In this document: positions 1-8,237 of the stretch, one piece after another
How positions within the stretch are numbered: the first letter of the stretch is position 1
Layout of the letters: each line of letters opens with the position of its first letter
Assembly (NCBI RefSeq): GCF_008728635.1
Contig: NZ_CP044285.1
Coordinates: 3,534,001-3,598,000, forward strand
Length of the DNA: 64,000 nucleotides
Source of the DNA: Hymenobacter baengnokdamensis
Lineage (GTDB): Bacteria; Bacteroidota; Bacteroidia; Cytophagales; Hymenobacteraceae
Direction of reading: 5' to 3'
Notes under the pieces: model-generated
Seen by the model: the letters and a program-made list of their open reading frames with translations, nothing else
Databases searched by the model: none
What the model was told of the DNA's origin: nothing
Translations under genes and position numbers: made by a program

Positions 1-1
1 C

Positions 2-637
2 CAAACCCACAGCTTCGACCCGCTTACGCCCTGGGAAGAAACCCTGCGCGCCCTCGACGACCTCGTGCGCCAGGGCAAGGTGCGCTATATCGGGGCCAGC
101 AACGTGGCCGCCTGGCAGCTCCAGAAAGCCCTTGACACCTCGCACTACCAGCACCTCGAAAAATATGCGTCGCTGCAAGGCTACTATACCCTGGCCGGCC
201 GCGAGTTGGAGCGCGAGCTGGTGCCGCTGCTGCTGGCCGAAAAAGTGGGTCTGATGGTGTGGAGCCCGCTGGCCGGCGGCTTCCTGTCGGGCAAATACAC
301 CCGCGAAAACGAGAAAGGCGAAGGGCGCCGCAGCAACTTCGACTTCCCGCCCGTCAACAAAGACCGGGCCTTCGACATCCTCGACAAGCTCCGGCCGATG
401 GCCGAGGCCAAGGGCAGCACCGTGGCCGCGCTGGCCCTGGCCTGGCTGCTGCACCAGCCGGTGGTAAGCACCGCCATCATCGGCGCCAAGAAAATGGAGC
501 AGCTCGACGACAATCTCACGGCCGTCGACGTGCAGTTTACCCCCGAAGAGTTGAAGGAGCTGGACGAAGTAAGCAAGCTGCCCGCCGAGTACCCCGGCTG
601 GATGCTGGAGTTCACTAAGGGCGACCGGCAAGCGTAA
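2..637 (+). CDS. Aldo/keto reductase, C-terminal part (gene enters from the left edge)
   Basis: The last ~211 residues of an NADPH-dependent aldo/keto reductase. The frame is already open at position 2, so the N-terminus, with the usual catalytic Asp-Tyr-Lys part of the barrel, lies outside the window. Visible family marks are KVRYIGASN, the WSPLAGGFLSGKY segment and, near the C-terminus, AIIGAKKMEQLDDNL, which matches the cofactor-binding 'IGA...QL..N' motif of the family. The substrate cannot be told. The gene ends in TAA four bases before a perfect 30-bp inverted repeat. Confidence 0.9.
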   Translation, partial: QTHSFDPLTPWEETLRALDDLVRQGKVRYIGASNVAAWQLQKALDTSHYQHLEKYASLQGYYTLAGRELERELVPLLLAEKVGLMVWSPLAGGFLSGKYTRENEKGEGRRSNFDFPPVNKDRAFDILDKLRPMAEAKGSTVAALALAWLLHQPVVSTAIIGAKKMEQLDDNLTAVDVQFTPEELKELDEVSKLPAEYPGWMLEFTKGDRQA

Positions 638-640
638 GCC

Positions 641-721
641 GCGTAGCGTGGACGCTGCGAGTCCGCGCGTTAGAACGTTTTCAATGATACCACGCGCGGA
701 CTCGCAGCGTCCACGCTACGC
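641..721. repeat. Intergenic inverted repeat, family A (30-bp perfect arms)
   Basis: Arms 641-670 and 692-721 are perfect reverse complements around a 21-nt loop. The core reads GTAGCGTGGACGCTGCGAG. A diverged copy with the same GTAGCGTGGAC and GCGAGTCCGCG blocks lies at 18971-19038. The position just after a stop codon would allow a transcript-end hairpin, but there is no T-run. Confidence 0.9.
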
Positions 722-790
722 AAAAGGGCTCGTGGCACCGCTGCGGGCCCTTTCTCGTTTTCTTGCGCTGGCGCCTGCTACTTTCGTGCT

Positions 791-2242
791 ATGCGTTTTT
801 ACACTTTATTGGTGCTGCCGGCCCTGTTGGCGGGCACCCAGCCGGCGGCCGTCACTTCCACTCCTTCTACCAGCCGCCAGGTGCCGGCCGGCGCCTTCCC
901 CGAAACCTTCGAAACCGGCAGCAAAGGCGCCTACGAAACTGCGGACGTGGCGCTGAGCACCGGCCCCTGGCTGTTTACCAACGCCCTGATTGGCAGCACC
1001 GAGCAAGACCATAAGACGGGCGCCCATGCGGCCCGCCTGCGCGCCGGTGGTAAGCTGACGATGCAGTTCGACGCTCCGGCCGGCATCCGTAAAATCACCA
1101 TCCTGTCGGCCGCCTACGGCCAGGATGGCCCCAGCACCTGGGAGCTGTGGGTGAGCCGCGACCACGGCCGCACCTGGCAGCGCAACGGCCTGCCCCAGAC
1201 GGCCGTCGGCCCCACGCTGCTGGCGGCTACCTTCGCCGGCCTGGCCAACGAGCCGCTGCGGCTGGAAATCCGCAAGACCGACGCGGGCAAGAGCCGGCTC
1301 AACCTGGATGACATCAGCCTCGAAACGACCAGCGGGCCGGTGACGGCCGCCCCGGCCAGTCGCCCGGCCCCGGCTTCGCCGGCCGACGACTATTTCAAAA
1401 ACCGAAACAACCCGGCCGCGCCGGCCAACCCCACAGCGGCCCGGCCCGTACGCCAGTCCCCAATCCCCGGCACGGCCACCGACAACGACAACCTGCTGCT
1501 CGGCAACCCCAGCGGCGCCACCTCGGACCCGGCAAATACCACCAATTACCTATATATCCACCCCCAATACGTAACGGGCTATAACGCCCAGCGGGGCACG
1601 CCCATCTGGACGAGCTGGCACGTGGGGCGTACCGATATTACCAAAAACTTCCCGCGCCAGAACGACTTCCGGGCCGACCCCGGCCTGCCCCGGCAATTCT
1701 ACGCCGTATCGCCGCAGAGCTACAGCGGCTCGGGCTTCGACAAGGGTCACAATTGCCCCAGCGGCGACCGCACGGCTACGCTCGACGATAACTCGGCCAC
1801 CTTCCTGATGAGCAACATGGTGCCCCAGGCCCCGCAAAACAACCAGCAAACCTGGGCGCACTTGGAAGAATACACCCGCGCCCAGGTCGAAAACGGCCAA
1901 GAAGCCTACGTGATAATGGGCAGCTACGGCCGCGGCGGCACCGGCAAAAACGGCCCCGCCCAAACGCTCGACCAGGGCCGGGTAACCGTGCCCGCCCACA
2001 TCTGGAAAGTGGTGGTCTTCCTGCCCGAAGGCAGCAACGACATCCAACGCATCATCGCCGGCCAGGCCCGCGTGGTAGCCATCGACACGCCCAACGACAA
2101 CAGCATTGCCCCGCAGTGGAACCAGTACCTGACCTCGGTCGATGCCATTGAAGCCGCCTCGGGCCTCGATATTCTGAGCGCGCTGCCGGCCGCTACGCAG
2201 GCCCAGCTGCAAAAGGTGGTGGACAGCGGCCGGGCGCGCTAG
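791..2242 (+). CDS. Secreted DNA/RNA non-specific endonuclease (NucA/NUC1 family) with N-terminal beta-sandwich domain
   Basis: A 483-residue protein. Residues 1-20 look like a signal peptide. Residues ~30-175 resemble an extracellular MAM/choice-of-anchor beta-sandwich, followed by a Pro/Ala-rich linker and a beta-beta-alpha-metal nuclease domain from ~220. The active-site motif DKGHNCPSGDR (His320; the family usually has DRGH) is followed by Asn351 (metal ligand), Trp355, Glu359 and Arg363. Their spacing from the histidine (31, 35, 39, 43) equals that of Asn155, Trp159, Glu163 and Arg167 from His124 in Anabaena NucA, by memory of that family. The enzyme is expected to degrade extracellular DNA and RNA with Mg2+. 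A NuiA-type inhibitor domain is encoded nearby at 4893-5726. The stop overlaps the stop of the convergent hydrolase by 4 bp. Confidence 0.93.
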   Translation: MRFYTLLVLPALLAGTQPAAVTSTPSTSRQVPAGAFPETFETGSKGAYETADVALSTGPWLFTNALIGSTEQDHKTGAHAARLRAGGKLTMQFDAPAGIRKITILSAAYGQDGPSTWELWVSRDHGRTWQRNGLPQTAVGPTLLAATFAGLANEPLRLEIRKTDAGKSRLNLDDISLETTSGPVTAAPASRPAPASPADDYFKNRNNPAAPANPTAARPVRQSPIPGTATDNDNLLLGNPSGATSDPANTTNYLYIHPQYVTGYNAQRGTPIWTSWHVGRTDITKNFPRQNDFRADPGLPRQFYAVSPQSYSGSGFDKGHNCPSGDRTATLDDNSATFLMSNMVPQAPQNNQQTWAHLEEYTRAQVENGQEAYVIMGSYGRGGTGKNGPAQTLDQGRVTVPAHIWKVVVFLPEGSNDIQRIIAGQARVVAIDTPNDNSIAPQWNQYLTSVDAIEAASGLDILSALPAATQAQLQKVVDSGRAR

Positions 2243-3081
2243 CCTTTTTGAGCGGTAGGCTGGGCGGCCAGCAGGCGGCGCAACGCTTCCAGACAGCGCG
2301 GGGCTGTGTCATCTTCCACAAACGCTCCCATCGACTGCTGGTGGTCGCCGGGCACGGGCAGCACCTCGCGCCGCTGCCGGCGGCTAGCAGCCTGCGCAAC
2401 AGTCATGGTATCGGCTAGGGTCGTGGCCTTGTCGTCGGTGCCGGTGATGAACAGCCAGGGGCACTTCACCTTTGACGCTACGCGGCTGTAGGCGGCATCA
2501 GCGGGCAGAATAATGGGGCGCTCAGGGCGAATGCGCTGGTAGTAGCTCACCACGTTTTGGGGGTTAGCCGGGTAGGCCACGGTCACCAAAAAATCGCAGC
2601 GAGTGGTAGCCGCCGCTTCCGAGCCCACCAGCGAACCCATCGAGAAGCCCATAAGCCCCACGCGCTGGCCGGGGCTGCGCCGCCGGGCCTCGGTCAGGGC
2701 TGCGCGCGTGTCGGTGGCAAACTCGGGGTAATAAAGGTAATTTTGGTTGATGGTGAAGGCGTCACTGTGCCCAAAGCCACGGTAGTCGAAGAGTAGCACC
2801 CGGTAGCCGGCCCCGGCCAACGAGGCCGCCGTGTAGATATTGGAAGCCATGTTACCCATGTCGCCACCGGCCACTACTACGGTGGTGTGCTGGGTGGGTA
2901 CGCCGGCCGTGGGCTCAATCAGCCAGGCGGCCAGATGCACTTGGTCGGGCGTAGTGAGGGTTAGGTCCTGGTATTTCAAGCCCAGCGTGTCGGGTCGGGC
3001 CCAGTACTTAGCAAAAGGCTTGATAGCGAAAGCTGGCCCGGCGGCCAGCAGAGCGAGGCAAAAGAGTAAGACGCGGACCAT
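2239..3081 (-). CDS. Secreted alpha/beta hydrolase
   Basis: A 280-residue protein starting with a signal peptide (MVRVLLFCLALLAAGPAFA). The alpha/beta-hydrolase fold is shown by the oxyanion-side VVVAGGDMGN, the RVLLFDYRGFGHSD strand-turn and the nucleophile elbow GLMGFSMGS (Ser as nucleophile). ITGTDDKAT probably carries the acid, and PGDHQQSM the catalytic histidine. It resembles the serine aminopeptidase/prolyl-oligopeptidase-like hydrolases. The substrate is unknown. It lies downstream of the M28 peptidase on the same strand but is separated from it by a strong hairpin terminator at 3102-3130, so it is probably transcribed separately. Confidence 0.88.
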   Translation of the reverse strand: MVRVLLFCLALLAAGPAFAIKPFAKYWARPDTLGLKYQDLTLTTPDQVHLAAWLIEPTAGVPTQHTTVVVAGGDMGNMASNIYTAASLAGAGYRVLLFDYRGFGHSDAFTINQNYLYYPEFATDTRAALTEARRRSPGQRVGLMGFSMGSLVGSEAAATTRCDFLVTVAYPANPQNVVSYYQRIRPERPIILPADAAYSRVASKVKCPWLFITGTDDKATTLADTMTVAQAASRRQRREVLPVPGDHQQSMGAFVEDDTAPRCLEALRRLLAAQPTAQKG

Positions 3082-3101
3082 ACGACTGGAGCTAAAAAGC
3101 G

Positions 3102-3130
3102 AAAAGCCAGTGCATGATGCACTGGCTTTT
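3102..3130 (-). terminator. Rho-independent terminator after the M28 peptidase
   Basis: A perfect 14-bp palindrome (AAAAGCCAGTGCAT / its complement) with a single-base centre. Read on the minus strand it is followed by a T-rich run (CTTTTCGCTTTTT). It lies between the stop of the peptidase (3182) and the start of the hydrolase (3081). It is symmetric enough to act in both directions. Confidence 0.85.
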
Positions 3131-3181
3131 CTATAGACCTCTGCTTACCAGAAGCGTTGCATAACCTAAATGAGATAGACT

Positions 3182-4825
3182 TTACCTCCCAAACCGCGCG
3201 CCAAAAAAATCTCCCTTGTTCCAGCTTGGCCGCGCATCGGCCTGCGCCACTTGGTGGCCAATGAGGAAGTTGAGCCGGGCGTACTGCGCGCCGGCCGCCC
3301 AGTCGAAGGTGCCGCCCTCGAAGTTGTCCTGGGGCTTGTGGTAGGTCAGGGCGCGCCACTTCTGCACGGTTTCGCTGAGGTTGTTTTTGCCATCGGCCGT
3401 GCGGTTGCCGTATTTGATGTGCAGGGCTGGGATACCCTGCACCACGAAGCTGTACTGGTCGCTGCGGATAAAGCGGTTTTGCGTCGGCTCGGGGTCGGGC
3501 TCGATGGACAGCTTCAGGTAATCGGCGGCCGCCCGCACGGGCTGCATCAGCGACGAATGGTCGGCGCCCAGCGGCACCACGCTCAGCAGCGGCGCGATAA
3601 TAGTGGGCATGTCGGTATTGATGTCGGCCACCAGCGCTGATTTTGGCACCGTCGGGAATTTGGCAAAATACGTTGACCCAATCAGGCCCATCTCCTCGCC
3701 CGTTACCAGCACGAAGAGCACCGAGCGCCTGGGCTTGGTTTTGAGGCTGGCGTAGAGCTTGCTGATTTCGAGCACGCTGGCTACGCCGGTGGCATTGTCG
3801 TGCGCGCCATTGAAAATCGAGTCGCCGTTGATGGGCGCGCCTACGCCCAGGTGGTCGAGGTGGGCACTGTGCACCACGTACTCGTTCTTCAGCTTAGCAT
3901 CCGAGCCCGGGATTTTACCCACCACGTTGTAGCTGTCTACGTCCTGGTAGCGGCTGCGGTAGCGGGCGCTCAGGCGGCCGGGCAATACCAGAGAGGCCAC
4001 CTTGCCACCACGCAAAGCACTCAAGGTCTGCGCCGTGTCGTGAGCCGCGCCGGCAAATAGCTGCTGCAAGGTGGCCGGACTGATACTACCCACCAGCTGC
4101 GCCGAGCCGGGCGCGTAGCTACGCGATACGCCTACCTGGCCATCGGGCGAAAGCGCGCTCACGAGGCCTTTTGGGAACTCGGGCAGCCGGGCTTCGGCGT
4201 GGGCGGCGGCCAGCAGCACGCCCACCGCGCCGTGGCGAGCGGCCGTTTCGAGCACCGTACGCAGGTCGGTGAAGTACTGGCGCTCGTTGTCGGCAAATTG
4301 CCGGGGCATCTGACGCGTGATAACCACCACTTTGCCCTTCGCATCGAGGCCCGCGTAGTCATCATACTTCAGCTCGGGGGCCGAGATACCGTAGCCCGCA
4401 AACACCAGTGGCGCATTGGCTACGCTTACTTCGGCCTGGCCCGGATTGGGATACAGGGTCATGGCCGCACCATAGGCCAGTGGCTGTGCCGCGCCGGTGG
4501 CCGGCTGAAAGCTGAGCGTTGCGCCCGCCTCTACGAAGGCCCGGCGCAGGCGCACGGTCTGGGTGTAGCCGCCTTTATCGCCGGCCGGGAGCACGCCGTT
4601 CTGCTTAAGCTGGCTCACCACGTAGTCTACGGCCAGCTGGTAGCCGGGCGTGCCGGGCAGGCGGCCTCGCAGGCGGTCGTCGGCCAGGTAGCGCACGTGC
4701 GCTTCGAGGGCGGCGGGCTGCACGGTGGGCAGGGCCGCGATGGCAGCAGGGTCGATGCCCTGGGCAGCGGCCAGCCGGCTGGCAAGCAGGCTGGCGACCG
4801 CCAGGAGTTTAGTAGCTTGATGCAT
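3182..4825 (-). CDS. Secreted M28-family zinc metallopeptidase with PA domain
   Basis: A 547-residue aminopeptidase-like protein with an N-terminal signal peptide (MHQATKLLAVASLLASRLAA). A protease-associated (PA) insert is suggested around residues 120-230 (APLVFAGYGISAPELKYDDY...KGKVVVI). The M28 zinc-binding and catalytic motifs follow in order: HSAHLDHLGVG (first zinc His and nearby Asp), NGAHDNATGVA (bridging Asp), VTGEEMGLIGS (catalytic Glu-Glu), NTDMPT, and LHIKYGN (last zinc His). It should release amino acids from peptides outside the cytoplasm. The HIT-NuiA gene lies 67 bp upstream on the same strand. A terminator follows the gene. Confidence 0.93.
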   Translation of the reverse strand: MHQATKLLAVASLLASRLAAAQGIDPAAIAALPTVQPAALEAHVRYLADDRLRGRLPGTPGYQLAVDYVVSQLKQNGVLPAGDKGGYTQTVRLRRAFVEAGATLSFQPATGAAQPLAYGAAMTLYPNPGQAEVSVANAPLVFAGYGISAPELKYDDYAGLDAKGKVVVITRQMPRQFADNERQYFTDLRTVLETAARHGAVGVLLAAAHAEARLPEFPKGLVSALSPDGQVGVSRSYAPGSAQLVGSISPATLQQLFAGAAHDTAQTLSALRGGKVASLVLPGRLSARYRSRYQDVDSYNVVGKIPGSDAKLKNEYVVHSAHLDHLGVGAPINGDSIFNGAHDNATGVASVLEISKLYASLKTKPRRSVLFVLVTGEEMGLIGSTYFAKFPTVPKSALVADINTDMPTIIAPLLSVVPLGADHSSLMQPVRAAADYLKLSIEPDPEPTQNRFIRSDQYSFVVQGIPALHIKYGNRTADGKNNLSETVQKWRALTYHKPQDNFEGGTFDWAAGAQYARLNFLIGHQVAQADARPSWNKGDFFGARFGR

Positions 4826-4892
4826 ATCGAATTTTTTGCGGTGTTAAAGTGTCGGGTCTGGCCTTGAGCAGAAAGGCTTTTTCCCCTACCTG

Positions 4893-5726
4893 CTAGGTTT
4901 CCGTCAGCACCGTTTTGAAGCCGGCCAGGCGGCCGGCCGCATCGCGGCCCAGCGCGTAGGCGTGCACCTGCGGTCCGGAGCCGACCCGGTACACCTGCGT
5001 GCCGTCCAGTTCCTGTTTCAGGTATAGCTGCAAGGCTTTGAAGCGGTTGGCTATAGCTACATCGCCCGTCACGCCGTTGTCGGCGGTATGGTTGCGCAGA
5101 AACTCGGTTAGCTCCACTTGCTCCACTTTCGCGCCGGCTGGCTCGCCCACTACTTGCAGCAGCTTATCGACGGGCAGGTTGCCGGCCGGGGCAGCGTAGC
5201 TCACGGGCTCCAGCGGCGCATCCGATTCGCTGATGAAATTAAGGCCCTGCGTCAGCCTTTGCAGCTGAGCCAGGGTGGTATCGTCGGCGGCCGGTGCCGC
5301 CCCGGTAGCTGCCGCACCGAGTCCACTGCCGCCGTCCACCTTAGCCGCAATGGCGGCGGCCAGCGCCCGCATCCGGTCGTCGGCCACCTTTATTTTCGGG
5401 TTGGCGAAGTTCATATCCGCCACCTTGTTCAGCGGGATGAGGTGAATGTGCGCGTGCGGCACTTCCAGCCCAATCACGGCCACGCCGATGCGCTTGCAGG
5501 GCACGGCCGCCTGCACGCCCTTGGCCACGCGCTGCGCAAATACGTGCAGCGCCGCCAGCTCTTGCGGCGATAAATCGAATATATAGTCGATTTCTTTTTT
5601 CGGAATCACCAGCGTATGGCCTTCTACCAGCGGCGTGATATCAAGAAAGGCCAGGTGGTCGGCGTCTTCGGCGACCTTGTAGGCGGGCAGCTCGCCCGAA
5701 ACGATGCGGGAGAAAATAGAGGCCAT
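4893..5726 (-). CDS. HIT-family protein fused to a NuiA-type nuclease inhibitor domain
   Basis: A 277-residue two-domain protein without signal peptide. Residues 1-115 are a histidine-triad hydrolase: GHTLVIPKKEIDYIFDL and the triad HAHIHLIPL (His91, 93, 95). After an Ala/Gly linker (~125-150), residues ~150-277 match the NuiA inhibitor of Anabaena nuclease NucA: FISES (Glu167, corresponding to NuiA Glu24), VYRVG, the Ala-Gly-x-Leu-Ala-Gly stretch and a C-terminus ending in Glu-Thr (Thr277, corresponding to Thr135, which in the NucA complex reaches the active-site Mg2+). The distance from the Glu to the C-terminal Thr is 110 residues here and 111 in NuiA. The matching nuclease is encoded at 791-2242. 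The fusion would keep the inhibitor cytoplasmic. The NuiA assignment rests on recalled family sequence, not a search. Confidence 0.85.
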   Translation of the reverse strand: MASIFSRIVSGELPAYKVAEDADHLAFLDITPLVEGHTLVIPKKEIDYIFDLSPQELAALHVFAQRVAKGVQAAVPCKRIGVAVIGLEVPHAHIHLIPLNKVADMNFANPKIKVADDRMRALAAAIAAKVDGGSGLGAAATGAAPAADDTTLAQLQRLTQGLNFISESDAPLEPVSYAAPAGNLPVDKLLQVVGEPAGAKVEQVELTEFLRNHTADNGVTGDVAIANRFKALQLYLKQELDGTQVYRVGSGPQVHAYALGRDAAGRLAGFKTVLTET

Positions 5727-5730
5727 TTTT

Positions 5731-5874
5731 TAATGGTTAATGAAGCAATGGTCAATGGGTAATGACAAAGTAACTGCGCTGACCATTTCGAGAAGCAGTT
5801 CACAAAAAAAGCAGCGCCGGCGGCGCTGCTTTTTAAAGGCAATTAACCATTGACCAGTAATCAATTAACCATTA
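5731..5874. repeat. AT-rich inverted repeat flanking a terminator
   Basis: TAATGGTTAATGAAGCAATG (from 5731) and its near complement at 5842-5874 form imperfect arms around the terminator hairpin at 5806-5835. Such AT-rich arms are unlike the surrounding high-GC DNA. Confidence 0.6.
5806..5835. terminator. Strong bidirectional terminator hairpin between greA and the HIT-NuiA gene
   Basis: AAAAAGCAGCGCCG, a one-base centre, then the exact complement ending in TTTTT. The A-run and T-run on both sides make it usable on either strand. On the minus strand it would end transcripts from greA before the HIT-NuiA gene. Confidence 0.85.
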
Positions 5875-5895
5875 GACCTGTTCCTAAATCAGGAA

Positions 5896-6008
5896 AATCA
5901 AGAAAAACGTTGGTCATGCTGAGCTTGTCGAAGCATCCCTACCGAACGACACCCGACCGAAGCGGTAGAGATGCTTCGACAAGCTCAGCATGACGTTCTT
6001 TTGATTTT
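5896..6008. repeat. Intergenic inverted repeat, family B (GCTGAGCTTGTCGAAGCATC), copy 1
   Basis: Arms 5896-5943 and 5963-6008 are near-perfect complements centred on the block CATGCTGAGCTTGTCGAAGC, with A-rich and T-rich outer ends. The same element recurs at 13357-13458 and 19594-19709. It lies just after the greA stop. Confidence 0.9.
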
Positions 6009-6038
6009 TTATTTATTTAGAAAAAACTATATTAACTA

Positions 6039-6512
6039 CTAGCGCCCCACTTCCAGAATCTGAAACTGGAGCTTGCCGGCAGGCACCGTGATTTCGGCCA
6101 GGTCGCCGGCCGATTTACCCAGCAGGCCCTTGCCGATAGGCGATTTTACCGAGATTTTACCAGCTGCCAGGTTGGCCTCTTCCTCGGCTACCAGCAGGTA
6201 GTCGAGTATCATATTATTTTTAAGATTTTTCAGCTTCACTTTGCTCTGAATGAGCACCTTGCTGAAATCCATATTGGTTTCGTCCAGGATGCGGGCATTG
6301 CCCAGCACTTCTTCGAGCTTCGCTATTTTCAACTCAAGCAGGCCCTGGGCGTCTTTGGCGGCGTCGTACTCGGCGTTTTCGCTCAGGTCGCCTTTGTCGC
6401 GGGCTTCGCGCAGGTCTTCGGCGGCCTTGGCCCGGCCCCGGACTTTGAGGTCCTGGAGTTCGTCTTTCAGCTTTTGCAGGCCCTCGGCGGTGTAATAATT
6501 AATAGTAGCCAT
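6039..6512 (-). CDS. greA: Transcription elongation factor GreA
   Basis: A 157-residue GreA. It rescues backtracked RNA polymerase by stimulating cleavage of the nascent RNA. It starts MATINYYTAEGLQKLKDEL, giving the normal family length. A longer in-frame extension upstream (to 6635) is not GreA-like and was not used. The N-terminal coiled coil carries the acidic tip DLSENAEYDAAKD (residues ~40-52). The C-terminal FKBP-like domain contains the family's SPIGKGLLGKSAGD segment. It stands between repeat-rich spacers and is probably monocistronic. Confidence 0.97.
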   Translation of the reverse strand: MATINYYTAEGLQKLKDELQDLKVRGRAKAAEDLREARDKGDLSENAEYDAAKDAQGLLELKIAKLEEVLGNARILDETNMDFSKVLIQSKVKLKNLKNNMILDYLLVAEEEANLAAGKISVKSPIGKGLLGKSAGDLAEITVPAGKLQFQILEVGR

Positions 6513-6659
6513 AAGTTTAGGACTGTTTTCGCGTGGCGGGTGGGTCAGGTAAAAAAGAAAGAGAACGGCTGGCACATCGGCCAGCCGTTCTCCCCTATTG
6601 GTAACGCAAAGATAGGGCAAAAAGTGGGAAAGCAAGGCGCCTGTCCCCGCAACCCCGCG

Positions 6660-7595
6660 CTACCGCAGCGCGGCGATTTTAGCTACCAGCACCTCATTGA
6701 TGCGCTGATAGCTCTGGTGCGTCCAGCCACCAATATGAGGCGAGAGCACCACGTTGGGCGCCGTGCGCAGGTAGTCGAACGTAGCCTGCTGGGCGGGCGT
6801 GAGCGTAGCGAGCTTTTCGTTGTCTAGTACGTCGAGGGCGGCCCCACGCACCTGGCCGCTTTGCAGGCGCGCTACCAATGCCACCTGGTCCAGCACTTCG
6901 CCCCGCGCTGTGTTCATAAACCAGATGCGGTGCTGAAACCCGGCCAAGAATGTCTCATTCACAAACTGATGATTTGCTTCTGAGTAGGGAATGTGCAGGC
7001 TCAGCACCTCGGCCCGGGCTTGCAGCTCGGTCAGCGGCACCAGCTCGGCATTGCCGTCGCTGCCCACGGCCGGGTCAATATCGTGCGCCAGCACCGTGCA
7101 GCCGAAGCCGCGCAGGCGCCGGGCAAACGCCCGGCCCATGTGGCCATAGCCAAGCAGCCCCACCGTTTTGGTACCCAGCTCATCTCCCCGGTTGGCCTCG
7201 CGGTGCCACTCGCCGCGGCGCACTTCGGCATCGGCCGTGATGCTGTGGCGCAGCAGGGCCAGCAGCTGCCCGGTGGCAAACTCGCCTACCGCGTCGCGGT
7301 TGCCCTCGGGGGCATTCACCAGCGCTACGCCGGCCGCCGTCAGGGCTTCTTCGTCGATGTTATCGACGCCGGCCCCGGCGCGGGCCACGTAGCGCAGCTG
7401 CGGGCCGTGCGCCAACAGGTTGGCCGTGATGCGCATCTTGCTGCGCACCATGAGGCCCGTGTAGGGCCGGGCGGCCAGCGCGGCGGGTACGTCGGCCGGG
7501 GTGAGCTTGGGTTGGTAGTCGCCCTCGACGCCGATGCTCGTGAGCATGGGCAAAAGCGAGGGATGCATGTCGTCGATTATCAGGCAGAGGGACAT
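6660..7595 (-). CDS. D-isomer 2-hydroxyacid dehydrogenase (phosphoglycerate-dehydrogenase-like)
   Basis: A 311-residue NAD-dependent dehydrogenase. The substrate domain includes AGAGVDNIDEEALTAAGV. The Rossmann domain has the VGLLGYGHMGRAFARRL dinucleotide motif. Catalytic residues are visible as NTARGEVLD (Arg), LDVLDNEKL (Glu) and SPHIGGWT (His). It lacks the C-terminal ACT/ASB regulatory domains of long SerA proteins, so it is a short form. Phosphoglycerate, glyoxylate or another 2-keto acid are all possible substrates. The lipoprotein gene at 7608-8234 lies 12 bp upstream on the same strand, so rsmA, the lipoprotein and this gene could be co-transcribed. Confidence 0.9.
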   Translation of the reverse strand: MSLCLIIDDMHPSLLPMLTSIGVEGDYQPKLTPADVPAALAARPYTGLMVRSKMRITANLLAHGPQLRYVARAGAGVDNIDEEALTAAGVALVNAPEGNRDAVGEFATGQLLALLRHSITADAEVRRGEWHREANRGDELGTKTVGLLGYGHMGRAFARRLRGFGCTVLAHDIDPAVGSDGNAELVPLTELQARAEVLSLHIPYSEANHQFVNETFLAGFQHRIWFMNTARGEVLDQVALVARLQSGQVRGAALDVLDNEKLATLTPAQQATFDYLRTAPNVVLSPHIGGWTHQSYQRINEVLVAKIAALR

Positions 7596-7607
7596 ATTGT
7601 AAAGAAT

Positions 7608-8234
7608 CTACCGCGCCGGAGCGGTAGCAATAAACTCGTTGTTCAGCAGCATGGCTTGGACTGAGGTTGCTTCGCTCGTAGCAGTGAAGCCTTGGGCTGA
7701 ATTAACACTAATAATGCGTAGTGGCAATGCGCCGTTAGTGGCTTTTAGTAAGGCGTACCAATAACCATTCGTGTCTTTACTAAATCCTTTCGGATTGACG
7801 CGCAAGCCAGCCGAGAAGTACACTATAGTTGAAACACCGCCTTGTATTAACTGTATTGCCTGGCAGGGGTAACCAAGCACCGTACTGGTAGTTGGTAATC
7901 GTCGAATTACTACCGGCAGCTTATGCCCCTCCGCATCGTGTTGCGCTACAGGCTTACCATCCTTGAAAAACTGATACACACTGTTTTTACCAGCATAAAG
8001 GTCTAGTAGCTGCTTATCGGCACCGTACGTTTTGTATTTGTCTCCTTGAATATAAAACCGGTTTTCTGGTCCCAGATTAGAGTGAATAGTATCGCCGGCT
8101 AGCGTTACAAATACATTGCGGTACACAATGCGCCCGCTAAACCAAGGGGTACTTATGACGGGCACACAGCCCAGCAGCAAAGGCACGATGGCCAGCAGAA
8201 TTTTATTCACCGATAAGAACCGAATAGCAGCCAA
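7608..8234 (-). CDS. Hypothetical lipoprotein of lower GC
   Basis: A 208-residue protein with a hydrophobic N-terminus ending in the lipobox LLLGC (Cys near residue 23), so it is probably lipid-anchored. The rest is a beta-rich secreted domain without motifs I can name (for example FYIQGDKYKTYGADKQLLDL, VIRRLPTTSTVLGYPCQA). The general pattern of short beta strands recalls the GLPGLI/DUF4412-type envelope proteins of Bacteroidota, but I cannot confirm this. The base composition is clearly more AT-rich than its neighbours, which suggests separate acquisition. Only 3 bp separate it from rsmA. Confidence 0.75.
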   Translation of the reverse strand: MAAIRFLSVNKILLAIVPLLLGCVPVISTPWFSGRIVYRNVFVTLAGDTIHSNLGPENRFYIQGDKYKTYGADKQLLDLYAGKNSVYQFFKDGKPVAQHDAEGHKLPVVIRRLPTTSTVLGYPCQAIQLIQGGVSTIVYFSAGLRVNPKGFSKDTNGYWYALLKATNGALPLRIISVNSAQGFTATSEATSVQAMLLNNEFIATAPAR

Positions 8235-8237
8235 TAT

